Below are positions 16,660 to 25,336 of a stretch of 64,000 nucleotides of DNA, one piece after another. The stretch is from assembly GCF_014650455.1 (NCBI RefSeq), contig NZ_BMUZ01000008.1, forward strand, positions 1 to 64,000, read 5' to 3'. This stretch comes from Streptomyces xanthochromogenes (GTDB taxonomy: Bacteria > Actinomycetota > Actinomycetes > Streptomycetales > Streptomycetaceae). The translations under genes were made by a program, and so were the position numbers. Position 1 is the first letter of the stretch. Every line of letters starts with the position of its first letter. The notes under the pieces are model-generated. The model had not been told where the DNA came from, did no database searches, and was given only the letters and a program-made list of their open reading frames with translations.

Positions 16660-18744
16660 ATGAGTGCAGAGGCCCCACATCCTGGTGCTCAGAGCCGCCG
16701 CCGCGGCCGCCCCCGGATCGACCTCCGCCGCCTCGGCCGAGCCGCACTGCTCGGCCCGGTCTCCCGCGACCGCCTGCCCGACGCCATCGGGCACGTGGCC
16801 GACGCCCACCGGGCCCACCACCCCGACGCCGACCTGGCCGTGCTGCACCGGGCGTACGTCCTCGCGGAAACGTCCCACCGCGGCCAGTTCCGCAAGAGCG
16901 GCGAGCCCTACATCACGCACCCCCTCGCCGTGACCCTGATCCTCGCCGAACTCGGCGCGGAAACAACGACGTTGACCGCCTCGCTGCTCCACGACACCGT
17001 CGAGGACACCGAAGTGACACTCGATCAGGTGCGCACCGAGTTCGGCGAGGAAGTCACCTATCTGGTGGACGGCGTCACCAAACTGGAGAAGGTCGACTAC
17101 GGGGCCGCAGCCGAACCCGAGACCTTCCGCAAGATGCTGGTCGCCACCGGCGACGACGTACGCGTGATGTCGATCAAGCTCGCCGACCGGCTGCACAACA
17201 TGCGCACCCTCGGCGTGATGCGGCCCGAGAAACAGGCCCGGATCGCCAAGGTGACCCGGGACGTCCTGATCCCGCTCGCCGAACGCCTGGGCGTGCAGGC
17301 CCTCAAGTCCGAGCTGGAGGACCTCGTCTTCGCGATCCTGCACCCCGAGGAGTACGAGCGCACCCGGATGCTGATCGCGGCCAACTCCGGCACCCTCGAC
17401 CCGCTCACCGGCATCGCCGACGGGGTGCGCGCGGTGCTGCGCGAGGCCGGCATCAACGCCGAAGTCCTCATCCGGCCACGCCACTTCGTCTCCGTGCACC
17501 GGGTGCAGATGAAACGCGGCGAACTGCGTGGCAGCGACTTCGGCCGGCTGCTCGTCCTGGTCGGCGAGGACGCCGACTGCTATGCGGTCCTCGGCGAACT
17601 GCACACCTGCTTCACGCCGGTCGTCTCCGAGTTCAAGGACTTCATCGCCGCACCCAAGTTCAACCTGTACCAGTCACTGCACACCGCGGTCGTCGGCCCC
17701 GGCGGCGAGGTCGCCGAAGTCCTCATCCGCACGCACCAGATGCACAAGGTCGCCGAGGCGGGCGTCATCGCGCTCGGCAACCCCTACACGGGCGGCCTCG
17801 GCGACGGCGCGCAGCAGGCGGGCGACGAGCGGGAGGACCCGACCCGGCCCGGCTGGCTCTCCCGGCTCCTGGACTGGCAGCAGAACGCCCCCGACCCCGA
17901 CACCTTCTGGTCCTCGCTGCGCGAGGAACTGGCGGGCGACAGCGAGATCACGGTGTTCTGCGCCGACGGCCACACCCTGGTCCTGCCGGCCGGCGCGAGC
18001 TGCGTGGACGCGGCGTACGCGCAGTACGGCGCGGTCGCCCACGGCTGTATCGGTGCCCGCGTCAACGGCCGCCTGGCGACGCTCAGTACGGTCCTGCACG
18101 ACGGTGACACCGTGCAGCTCCTGCTCGCCCAGGACGCCACGTCCGGGCCCTCCGCCGACTGGCTCGACCACGCGAGAACCCCGGCCGCGCGAATCGCGAT
18201 CAGCGGCTGGCTCGCGGTCAACCCGGAGGGCGTCAAGATCCCGGCCGCGGCCCCTAGGCCGCAGGTCAACGTCCCGGCCGACCGGCGCTCGGGCGGCAAT
18301 GCGGTGACCGACCTGCCCGATGTGACGGTCCGTCTCGCCGGTTGCTGCACCCCGGTGCCGCCGGACACGGTCACCGGGTTCTCGGTCCGCGGCGCCGCGG
18401 TGACCGTCCACCGCCAGGAGTGTCCGGCCGTCGCCCGGATGAAGGCGGTGGGGCGGGCGCCCGTGGAGGTGCGCTGGGGGGAGGCGGCCGCGTGCCGGGT
18501 CACCCTGGTCGCCGAGGCCTTCGGCCGTCCCCGTCTGCTCGCCGACCTCACGGAGGCCATCGCCGCCGCCGACGTGGCCGTCGTCTCCGCCACCGTGGAA
18601 CCCCCCAGTGAACAACGGGTCCGCCACACCTACACCCTTCAGCTCCCGGACGCGGCAGGCCTGCCCGCGCTGATGCGGGCCATGCGGGACGTGGCCGGGG
18701 TGTACGACGTGAGCCGGGCGCAGCATCCGGCTGCCGCGGGCTGA
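16660..18744 (+). CDS. rshA: RelA/SpoT-family (p)ppGpp enzyme RshA
   Basis: This is a 694-residue RelA/SpoT homologue, comparable to RshA of S. coelicolor, which can make (p)ppGpp. The HD hydrolase domain looks complete: YITHPLAVTLILAEL, SLLHDTVEDTEVT and MSIKLADRLHNMRTLG. The synthetase region is divergent, but the Asp aligned with the DLxGxR Asp (DFGRLLVLVGEDADCY), the KFNLYQSLHTAV strand and EVLIRTHQMH are present; the usual AEYGVAAHW is AEAGVIALGN. TGS (about 420-490) and C-terminal ACT-like domains follow. ATG 16660 has GGAGG 6 nt upstream. A canonical relA should lie elsewhere. Confidence 0.9.
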   Translation: MSAEAPHPGAQSRRRGRPRIDLRRLGRAALLGPVSRDRLPDAIGHVADAHRAHHPDADLAVLHRAYVLAETSHRGQFRKSGEPYITHPLAVTLILAELGAETTTLTASLLHDTVEDTEVTLDQVRTEFGEEVTYLVDGVTKLEKVDYGAAAEPETFRKMLVATGDDVRVMSIKLADRLHNMRTLGVMRPEKQARIAKVTRDVLIPLAERLGVQALKSELEDLVFAILHPEEYERTRMLIAANSGTLDPLTGIADGVRAVLREAGINAEVLIRPRHFVSVHRVQMKRGELRGSDFGRLLVLVGEDADCYAVLGELHTCFTPVVSEFKDFIAAPKFNLYQSLHTAVVGPGGEVAEVLIRTHQMHKVAEAGVIALGNPYTGGLGDGAQQAGDEREDPTRPGWLSRLLDWQQNAPDPDTFWSSLREELAGDSEITVFCADGHTLVLPAGASCVDAAYAQYGAVAHGCIGARVNGRLATLSTVLHDGDTVQLLLAQDATSGPSADWLDHARTPAARIAISGWLAVNPEGVKIPAAAPRPQVNVPADRRSGGNAVTDLPDVTVRLAGCCTPVPPDTVTGFSVRGAAVTVHRQECPAVARMKAVGRAPVEVRWGEAAACRVTLVAEAFGRPRLLADLTEAIAAADVAVVSATVEPPSEQRVRHTYTLQLPDAAGLPALMRAMRDVAGVYDVSRAQHPAAAG

Positions 18745-18785
18745 CGACCGACCCGCGACCGGCAGATGTGGGATGACAGCTTTCA

Positions 18786-18861
18786 TCATCTGACCTCTGC
18801 CCAGCGCTGTCTGACCTCCGGGCAGCGCCATCTGACGTCTGCCCAGCACCGTCTGACGCCT
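18786..18861. repeat. Degenerate repeats after rshA
   Basis: Four imperfect units of about 18-20 bp alternate ATCTGACCTC- or GTCTGAC-type halves with GCCCAGC- or GGGCAGC-type halves. This belongs to the same family of 3' tails seen after gluK, gluA and the monooxygenase gene. Confidence 0.65.
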
Positions 18862-18900
18862 CTTCAGCTTCATCCGCAGTCGCCCGGCCCCGTCTGTCAC

Positions 18901-18935
18901 CAGCCATCAGCCATCAGCCATCAGCCATCAGCCAT
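18901..18935. repeat. Heptanucleotide microsatellite, five copies
   Basis: CAGCCAT is repeated five times without error. Repeat number could vary by slippage, but the array is outside any gene. Confidence 0.85.
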
Positions 18936-19057
18936 TCGCCGTCCCCCGGCGCCCGTCGCACGCCCCCGTCGGTGGTCCGCGCCCCGGAGCCCCCCGTTCG
19001 GGTGGCGCTCATGCGCGTCGGCCGGGTGGGGCCCGCTCCCGCTGGTAGCGGTAGTCC

Positions 19058-20521
19058 ATGCCGCTCACCCCCCGCCGTCCCCGTTCCCGCCGTCTGCGTG
19101 CCGTGCTGCTTGCCGCCGCGGCGGCGTCCGTAGTCGCCGCGGCGCTGCCCGCCCCGGTGCCGCTGGGCATCGGGGACCCGCTGTTCCCGCATCTGGGCAA
19201 CCCCGGGTACGACGTCCTCTCGTACGACATCGGGCTGTCCTATCCGGGCAACAACAGCACGCCCCTGGAGGCCGTCACCACCATCGACGCCGTGGCGACC
19301 GACGGCCTGGAGCGGATCAACCTCGACTTCGCCCGGGGCACGGTGCACGGCGTCGAGGTCAACGGGCGGGCCGCGGACTTCGCGAGCGCCGACGAGGACC
19401 TCGTGATCACTCCGCAGGAACCCGTCCGCGTCGGCGAGCGGCTGCGGATCACCGTGCGGCACACCAGTGACCCGAAGGCGGCGACCGACGGCGGTTGGGT
19501 GCGCACCACCGACGGGCTGGTGATGGCCAACCAGGCCGACGCCGCCCACCGGGTGTTCCCCTGCAACGACCACCCGTCCGACAAGGCGTACTTCACCTTC
19601 CGCGTGTCCGCCCCGGCGGACGTGACGGTCGTCGCCAACGGGGTGCCGGCCGCCCGGGAGCGCCACGGCGGCCGGATCGTGTCGACGTACCGCAGCAGTC
19701 ACCCCATGGCGACCGAGCTGGCCCAGGTGTCGATCGGGCGTTCGGCGGTGCTGCACCGCGAGGGGCCGCACGGGCTGCCGGTCCGCGATGTGGTCCCGGC
19801 CGTCGACAAGGACCGTCTCGAGCCGTGGCTGCAGAAGACGCCCGGGCACATCGAGTGGATGGAGCGTCAGGTCGGGCGGTACCCGTTCGAGACGTACGGG
19901 GTGCTCATCGCGGGCGCCGAGACCGGGTTCGAGCTGGAGACGCAGACCCTGTCGCTCTTCGAGCGGTCGCTGTTCGTGCGGCCCGAGTTCCCTGCCTGGT
20001 ACGTCGACTCGGTGATGGTGCACGAGCTGGCCCACCACTGGTTCGGGGACAGCGTCACGCCCCGCTCGTGGTCGGACCTGTGGCTGAACGAGGGGCATGC
20101 CACCTGGTACGAGGCGCGCTACGCGGAGGAGTTCGGCAAGCACCCGATGGAGCGGCGGATGAAGAACGCCTACGCCCTGTCCGACGGCTGGCGAGCCGCG
20201 GGCGGGCCGCCGGCGGCGCCGCGGGCGACCGCGCCGGGCCAGAAGATCGGCATCTTCCGGCCGGTGGTCTACGACGGCAGCGCGCTGGTCCTGTACGCGC
20301 TGCGGGAGGAGATCGGGCCGAAGGCGTTCGACCGTCTTGAGCGGCGCTGGGTGCGCGACCACCGCGACTCGACGGCCTCGACGGCGGACTTCTCCGCCCT
20401 GGCCTCGGGGATCGCCGGCCGCGATCTGTCCGGCTTCTTCCGGGGGTGGCTGTACGGGGAGAAGACGCCGGCGATGCCCGGGCACCCCGACTGGCACAGC
20501 GCGACGCCCCGGCGCGCCTGA
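19058..20521 (+). CDS. Secreted M1-family zinc metallopeptidase
   Basis: This 487-residue protein has an Arg-rich signal peptide (about 1-33) ahead of an aminopeptidase-N-like beta domain. The zinc site is complete: HELAHHWFGD supplies two His and the catalytic Glu, and WLNEGHATWYEARY supplies the third ligand. The usual GAMEN exopeptidase motif is not obvious; the segment before the zinc site reads ETGFELETQTLSLF, so N-terminal specificity may differ. The protein is shorter than full aminopeptidase N (about 850) and lacks the C-terminal helical domain. It is exported, probably for extracellular peptide breakdown. No RBS is clear near ATG 19058. Confidence 0.85.
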   Translation: MPLTPRRPRSRRLRAVLLAAAAASVVAAALPAPVPLGIGDPLFPHLGNPGYDVLSYDIGLSYPGNNSTPLEAVTTIDAVATDGLERINLDFARGTVHGVEVNGRAADFASADEDLVITPQEPVRVGERLRITVRHTSDPKAATDGGWVRTTDGLVMANQADAAHRVFPCNDHPSDKAYFTFRVSAPADVTVVANGVPAARERHGGRIVSTYRSSHPMATELAQVSIGRSAVLHREGPHGLPVRDVVPAVDKDRLEPWLQKTPGHIEWMERQVGRYPFETYGVLIAGAETGFELETQTLSLFERSLFVRPEFPAWYVDSVMVHELAHHWFGDSVTPRSWSDLWLNEGHATWYEARYAEEFGKHPMERRMKNAYALSDGWRAAGGPPAAPRATAPGQKIGIFRPVVYDGSALVLYALREEIGPKAFDRLERRWVRDHRDSTASTADFSALASGIAGRDLSGFFRGWLYGEKTPAMPGHPDWHSATPRRA

Positions 20522-20761
20522 CCGGTCACGGGCCGTGGCCCGATGGGCGCGGGGGCCGTGACCGGGGCCCCGCAGGGCCCGGAGGGCCGGAAAACCGGGA
20601 TGACGGCCCTGGAGGCACCGTGCGACCATCGTTCACGTCGGCGGCGCTGCCGGGGCCGATTCCGTCCGGGAATCATTGGGGCTCATTACGCGTTGTGACC
20701 GACACAGCCGGAATCCCCCGCGGGGAGTCCGGTCCGGAATTCCAACGACGTAAAGGATCCA

Positions 20762-22264
20762 ATGACCTCCTCTTCATCTTCTTCCCAGGACGAGCAGAGC
20801 TTCGCGGACACGCACCGCACCGAGAGCCTTCGGGCCGATGCCCTGATGGAAGAGGACGTCGCCTGGAGCCACGAGATCGACGGAGCGCGGGACGGCGAAC
20901 AGCTGGACCGCTCCGAGCGTGCCGCCCTGCGGCGCGTGGCGGGCCTCTCCACCGAGCTCGAGGACGTCACCGAGGTCGAGTACCGGCAGCTGCGCCTGGA
21001 GCGCGTGGTGCTGGTCGGCGTCTGGACCACGGGGACGCTCAAGGACGCGGAGAACTCGCTCGCGGAGCTGGCGGCCCTCGCCGAGACGGCGGGCGCCCTG
21101 GTGCTGGACGGTGTCTACCAGCGCCGTGACAAGCCCGACCCGGCCACCTACATCGGCTCCGGCAAGGCGCAGGAGCTGCGGGACATCGTGCTGGAGACCG
21201 GCGCGGACACGGTGGTGTGCGACGGTGAGCTGAGCCCCGGCCAGCTGATCCACCTGGAAGACGTCGTCAAGGTGAAGGTGGTCGACCGGACCGCCCTGAT
21301 CCTCGACATCTTCGCCCAGCACGCCAAGTCCCGAGAGGGCAAGGCGCAGGTGTCCCTGGCACAGATGCAGTACATGCTGCCGCGTCTGCGCGGCTGGGGT
21401 CAGTCGCTGTCCCGTCAGATGGGCGGCGGCGGCTCCAGCGGTGGCGGCGGCATGGCGACGCGTGGTCCCGGTGAGACCAAGATCGAGACGGACCGGCGGC
21501 GGATCCGCGAGAAGATGGCGAAGATGCGCCGGGAGATCGCGGAGATGAAGACCGGCCGCGAGATCAAGCGCCAGGAGCGCCGTCGCAACAAGGTGCCCTC
21601 GGTCGCCATCGCCGGTTACACCAACGCCGGAAAGTCCTCGCTGCTCAATCGCCTCACGGGCGCGGGCGTGCTGGTGGAGAACGCGCTGTTCGCCACCCTC
21701 GACCCGACCGTGCGCCGGGCCGAGACGCCCAGCGGGCGGCTGTACACGCTGGCCGACACCGTCGGGTTCGTCCGGCATCTGCCGCATCACCTGGTCGAGG
21801 CGTTCCGCTCCACCATGGAGGAGGTCGGCGACTCCGACCTGATCCTGCACGTGGTGGACGGCGCGCACCCGGACCCGGAGGAGCAGCTGGCCGCCGTGCG
21901 CGAGGTGATCCGTGACGTGGGTGCGGTGGACGTGCCGGAGATCGTCGTGATCAACAAGGCGGATGCGGCGGACCCGCTGGTCCTGCAGCGGCTGCTGCGG
22001 ATCGAGCGGCATTCGATCGCGGTCTCGGCGCGTACCGGGGCGGGCATCGAGGAGCTGCTCGCGCTCATCGACACCGAACTGCCGCGCCCGCAGATCGAGA
22101 TCGAGGCGCTGGTGCCCTATACGCACGGGCAGTTGGTCGCCCGGACGCACGCCGAGGGCGAGGTGATCTCCGAGGAGCACATCGCGGAGGGCACCGTGCT
22201 CAAGGCGCGGGTGCACGAGGCGCTCGCCGCCGAGCTCGCCCCGTATGTGCCGGCCGCGCACTGA
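20762..22264 (+). CDS. hflX: GTPase HflX
   Basis: This is a 500-residue HflX, a GTPase that binds the large ribosomal subunit and helps split or rescue ribosomes under stress. The N-terminal HflX domain carries KPDPATYIGSGKAQELRDIV and DRTALILDIFAQHAKSREGK. The Gly-rich loop and GPGETKIETDRRRIREK come next. The G domain starts at IAGYTNAGKSSLLNRLTGAG (G1), with DTVGFVRHLPHHLVEAF (G3) and NKAD (G4). The N-terminus has about 60 extra Ser/Asp/Glu-rich residues, normal for actinobacteria. ATG 20762 fits. A strong hairpin follows. Confidence 0.95.
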   Translation: MTSSSSSSQDEQSFADTHRTESLRADALMEEDVAWSHEIDGARDGEQLDRSERAALRRVAGLSTELEDVTEVEYRQLRLERVVLVGVWTTGTLKDAENSLAELAALAETAGALVLDGVYQRRDKPDPATYIGSGKAQELRDIVLETGADTVVCDGELSPGQLIHLEDVVKVKVVDRTALILDIFAQHAKSREGKAQVSLAQMQYMLPRLRGWGQSLSRQMGGGGSSGGGGMATRGPGETKIETDRRRIREKMAKMRREIAEMKTGREIKRQERRRNKVPSVAIAGYTNAGKSSLLNRLTGAGVLVENALFATLDPTVRRAETPSGRLYTLADTVGFVRHLPHHLVEAFRSTMEEVGDSDLILHVVDGAHPDPEEQLAAVREVIRDVGAVDVPEIVVINKADAADPLVLQRLLRIERHSIAVSARTGAGIEELLALIDTELPRPQIEIEALVPYTHGQLVARTHAEGEVISEEHIAEGTVLKARVHEALAAELAPYVPAAH

Positions 22265-22298
22265 GCGCACTTGACGCCGTAGTGCAGTAGTGCAGGCC

Positions 22299-22338
22299 GC
22301 GAGGCCCGCACCCCTCATCGCAGGGGTGCGGGCCTCGC
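22299..22338. terminator. Terminator hairpin after hflX, 17-bp stem
   Basis: The arms 22299-22315 and 22322-22338 are perfectly complementary with a 6-nt loop. It lies between hflX and the convergent lipoprotein peptidase, so it can terminate both. Confidence 0.88.
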
Positions 22339-22368
22339 GCCGTTCGGGGTCACGCGTGCGGCGGTGGG

Positions 22369-23538
22369 TTACCGGCCGCCGTACTTCGCGCTCATCGAGT
22401 CGAAGAGCGCCTTGGCGCCGGCGCCGAGCTGGGGTCCGGCCAGCCAGCCCGAAGTGACCGGGCCGATCGAGGTGTTGGAGACCAGCTGGGCCTTGCCGTC
22501 GGGGCCGTTCATGAACCAGCCGCCGCCGGAGGAGCCGCCGGTCATGGTGCAGCCGATGCGGTACATCGCGGGCGTGCCGGGGCTGATGGACAGCTGGCCG
22601 GGGCGGTCGACGCACTTGAACATCTGCAGGCCGTCGTAGGGGGGTGCGGCCGGGTAGCCCCAGGCGCCCATCGAGGCGACGGAGTGGGCCTTGGGGGCGG
22701 AGAAGTTGACGGTCAGCGCGTTGCCGACGGTCTCCTCCAGGGACTTGGTGCCGTTCTCCGGCTTCACGTGGAGGACCGCGTAGTCGTAGGGGGCGCCGGT
22801 GCCGCCGGTCGGGCCGCCGTTGTTGATCCACTCGCCGGACGTGGAGGCCCAGTCGGCCCAGAACACGCCGTAGGGCGCGATCTGTTGCGGCCGTGCGTTG
22901 TTGAGGGCGGCCGCCGACTTCCCCTGGTCGTTGTAGGAGGGCACGAAGGCGATGTTGCGGTACCAGCCGCCGGAGCCGCCCTGGTGGACGCAGTGGCCGG
23001 CGGTCCACACCATGTTGGACCTGCCGGGGTGGGCCGGGTCCTTCACGACGGTGCCGGAGCAGACCATGGGGCCCTCGGGGGAGTCGAAGAACACCTTGCC
23101 GACCGGGGCCGCGTAGTTGTGGTACGGCAGCTTCTCCTGGACGGCCCGGACGGGTGCGGGCTCCGGGTCGGAGATGCCGGTGCCGCCGCTCGCGTCACCG
23201 GCGGCCATGGTCTTCTGCGGGTCCTTGGCGGACTTCATCCGGTCGGGCTTCCACAGCCCGGCGATCTCCGGGTTGACGAAGTCCTTGGCCTCGCGCAGCC
23301 AGGTGTCCTTGTCCCAGTTCTTCCAGCCGCCGTTCTTGTACTTGTCCAGGTCGACCCCGTGTTTCTTGAGGGTGTCGGCGAGGTCGGACGGACCGCTGGA
23401 ACCACCGCTCGGCCGGGCGGAGTCCGAGGCGGACGGCTTGCTGTCCGCGCCGTCCCCGCCCGGGCCGCACGCGGTGGCGGTCAGTGCGAGAGCCGCGGCC
23501 AGGCCGGAGACGGCGAGCAGCGGACGTATGGATCGCAT
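22369..23538 (-). CDS. Trypsin-like serine peptidase lipoprotein (copy 1)
   Basis: This 389-residue lipoprotein has the lipobox LTATAC (Cys24) followed by a Ser/Pro/Gly linker and a helical pro-region (about 50-110). The chymotrypsin-fold triad is visible as WTAGHCVHQG (His182), YDYAVLHV (Asp252) and TMTGGSSGGGW (Ser near 336-337). ATG 23538 has AGGGGG about 9 nt upstream; the open frame beyond it is not signal-peptide-like. It is a tandem paralogue of the next gene, similar along its whole length, including the domain WREAKD/WLREAKD-type pro-region. It is probably anchored outside the membrane; its substrate is unknown. Confidence 0.85.
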   Translation of the reverse strand: MRSIRPLLAVSGLAAALALTATACGPGGDGADSKPSASDSARPSGGSSGPSDLADTLKKHGVDLDKYKNGGWKNWDKDTWLREAKDFVNPEIAGLWKPDRMKSAKDPQKTMAAGDASGGTGISDPEPAPVRAVQEKLPYHNYAAPVGKVFFDSPEGPMVCSGTVVKDPAHPGRSNMVWTAGHCVHQGGSGGWYRNIAFVPSYNDQGKSAAALNNARPQQIAPYGVFWADWASTSGEWINNGGPTGGTGAPYDYAVLHVKPENGTKSLEETVGNALTVNFSAPKAHSVASMGAWGYPAAPPYDGLQMFKCVDRPGQLSISPGTPAMYRIGCTMTGGSSGGGWFMNGPDGKAQLVSNTSIGPVTSGWLAGPQLGAGAKALFDSMSAKYGGR

Positions 23539-23707
23539 GAAACGATTCCCCCTGGTGAGACTGCCCCCACGGGCAGGTGTTGCCATGTACTTGTCACGGT
23601 GGTGGGCGGACCGGTTCCCGGCCCCCCCACCACGGGCCCCCACTATGCCTGCTCGGCTCGCGGGGGACGCGCGGGGGTCCCGGCGTTCACAGGACCCCCG
23701 CACGGCA

Positions 23708-24931
23708 CTACCGTCCGGCGTACTTGGTGCTCACCGAGTCGTAGACGCCCTTGGCCTCCTTGCCCAGGCGCGGTCCGGCCAGCCAGCCCGCGGTGACCGG
23801 GCCGATCGAGGTGTTGGAGACGAGCGAGGCCCTGCCGTCCGAGCCCGTGGCGATCCAGCCGCCGCCGGAGGAGCCGCCGGTCATGGTGCAGCCGATGCGG
23901 TACATCGTGGGCAGGCTCGCGGCCAGCGAGAGCCGGCCCGGCTTGTCCTTGCACTGGAACAGCTTCTGGCCGTCGTAAGGAGGCGCGGCCGGGAAGCCGT
24001 TGGCCGCCATGGAGCTGATCTTCGGCACGGCCGGGGCGTTGAAGTCGACGGGGAGCGCCCCACCGACCGTCTCCTCCAGGGACTTGCCGTTCGAGCCCTT
24101 CTCCGGCGTCACGTGCAGCACCGCGAAGTCGTACGGAGCACCCTGGCCGCCGGTCGGGCCGCCGCCCTCGATCCACTGCTGCGAGGTCTGCGCCCAGTCC
24201 GCCCAGTACACGCCGTACGGGGCGATCTGCTGCCGGGTGGCCTTCTGCAACTGGGCCGTCGGCAGGGCGGCGTTGTTGTACGAGGGGACGAAGGCGATGT
24301 TGCGGTACCAGCCGCCCTTGGCACCCGCGTGCACACAGTGGCCGGCGGTCCAGACCATGTTGGACTTGCCGGGGTGGGCCGGGTCCTGCACGACCGTCGC
24401 GGAGCACACCATCGAACCCTCGGGGCTGTCGAAGAACAGCTTGCCCAGCTCCGGCAGGTTCTGGTGGTACGGAGCCTTCACCGCGGCGGCCCTGACCGGC
24501 GCAGGGGCCGGGTCCGTGATGCCCTTGTCGCCGGAGATGTCGTGAGGGACGGACTCCTTGGGAGGCTTGTCCGCCTTGCGCATCCGGTCCGGGTCCCACA
24601 GGCCCTGGATGATCGGGTTCACGTAGTCCTTGGCCTCACGCAGCCAGGTGGCCCTGTCCCAGTTCCGCCATGCGCCGTTCTTCCACTTGTCCAGGTCGAT
24701 CCCGTGCTTCTTGAGCTGGTCCAACACATCGCTGGGGATCTGCAGTTGGCCGGTGGCGCTCGCGGTCGCGGAGGCCGACGGCTTGCTGTCGGCCGTGGAG
24801 TCGCCGGGTCCGCAGGCGGTGGCGGTCAGCGCCAGCGCGGCCGTCAGACCGAAGGCCGCGAGGGCCGGCGAGACCTTGCGGCGCGTTCCCCTCCCCGTGC
24901 GCTCGGCGCTGGACGGGCGTATGGGTCGCAT
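23708..24931 (-). CDS. Trypsin-like serine peptidase lipoprotein (copy 2)
   Basis: This 407-residue paralogue of the preceding peptidase starts MRPIRPSSAERTGRG with a twin-Arg-like basic stretch before the hydrophobic core and lipobox LTATAC. The triad appears as WTAGHCVHAG, YDFAVLHV and TMTGGSSGGGW. ATG 24931 is preceded by AGGGGG at 8 nt, the same site as in copy 1. A very long open frame continues to 27388, but that part is antisense to the siderophore genes and is not coding. It diverges from the siderophore operon across about 400 nt, so a shared control is possible. Confidence 0.85.
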   Translation of the reverse strand: MRPIRPSSAERTGRGTRRKVSPALAAFGLTAALALTATACGPGDSTADSKPSASATASATGQLQIPSDVLDQLKKHGIDLDKWKNGAWRNWDRATWLREAKDYVNPIIQGLWDPDRMRKADKPPKESVPHDISGDKGITDPAPAPVRAAAVKAPYHQNLPELGKLFFDSPEGSMVCSATVVQDPAHPGKSNMVWTAGHCVHAGAKGGWYRNIAFVPSYNNAALPTAQLQKATRQQIAPYGVYWADWAQTSQQWIEGGGPTGGQGAPYDFAVLHVTPEKGSNGKSLEETVGGALPVDFNAPAVPKISSMAANGFPAAPPYDGQKLFQCKDKPGRLSLAASLPTMYRIGCTMTGGSSGGGWIATGSDGRASLVSNTSIGPVTAGWLAGPRLGKEAKGVYDSVSTKYAGR

Positions 24932-25336
24932 GTCGAATTCCCCCTGGAACTTCGTCTTCACAGCGTCTTCGTCTTCTGCACTCGTGGAACGTGTGGAACG
25001 CGTCGAGCTCTCGAACCGCGGCACCGGGGCCCGATGCCGTGATGCGGCCCCCACTATGCCGGTGCCGGTGGGGACGGTCGGCGGCAGGGCCGCGGTTCCG
25101 TCCCGACCTCCACGCCCGCCCCCACCGGCGGGACGGTCCCCGCCGACGGGGCGCGCGTCCGGGTGCCCGGGTAAGGCGAACCTTGCTTCGGAGCAAGGAA
25201 CTTGCGCGCGGCCCGTGATCCGGGGCTGCCGACGTCGTTGGTACGTACGGGGGACATCAGCACAGCGTTCAGCGTGGGCGTACGAGTCGCGCAACGGACG
25301 CGACACGGAACCGTCACAGCGGGAGGACCAGCAGTC
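24932..25336. other. Divergent control region, peptidase / siderophore operon
   Basis: This 405-nt region has no gene. It must contain the promoters for the minus-strand peptidase pair and the plus-strand siderophore operon. The one clear structured element is the iron-box-like sequence and hairpin at 25167-25198. Confidence 0.6.
25167..25198 (+). promoter_or_regulatory. Iron-box-like sequence and adjoining hairpin
   Basis: GGGTAAGGCGAACCTTGC resembles the actinobacterial DmdR/IdeR box (TTAGGTTAGGCTAACCTAA) at roughly 12-13 of 19 positions. It runs directly into CCTTGCT-TCGG-AGCAAGG (25181-25198), a perfect 7-bp stem with a tetraloop. The position, about 140 nt before the first siderophore gene, suits iron repression. 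The match is imperfect. Confidence 0.45.

Noticed and set aside
18901..18935. Possible CRISPR or attachment-site array
   Set aside because: The units are 7 bp with no spacers and no cas or integrase genes anywhere in the window.
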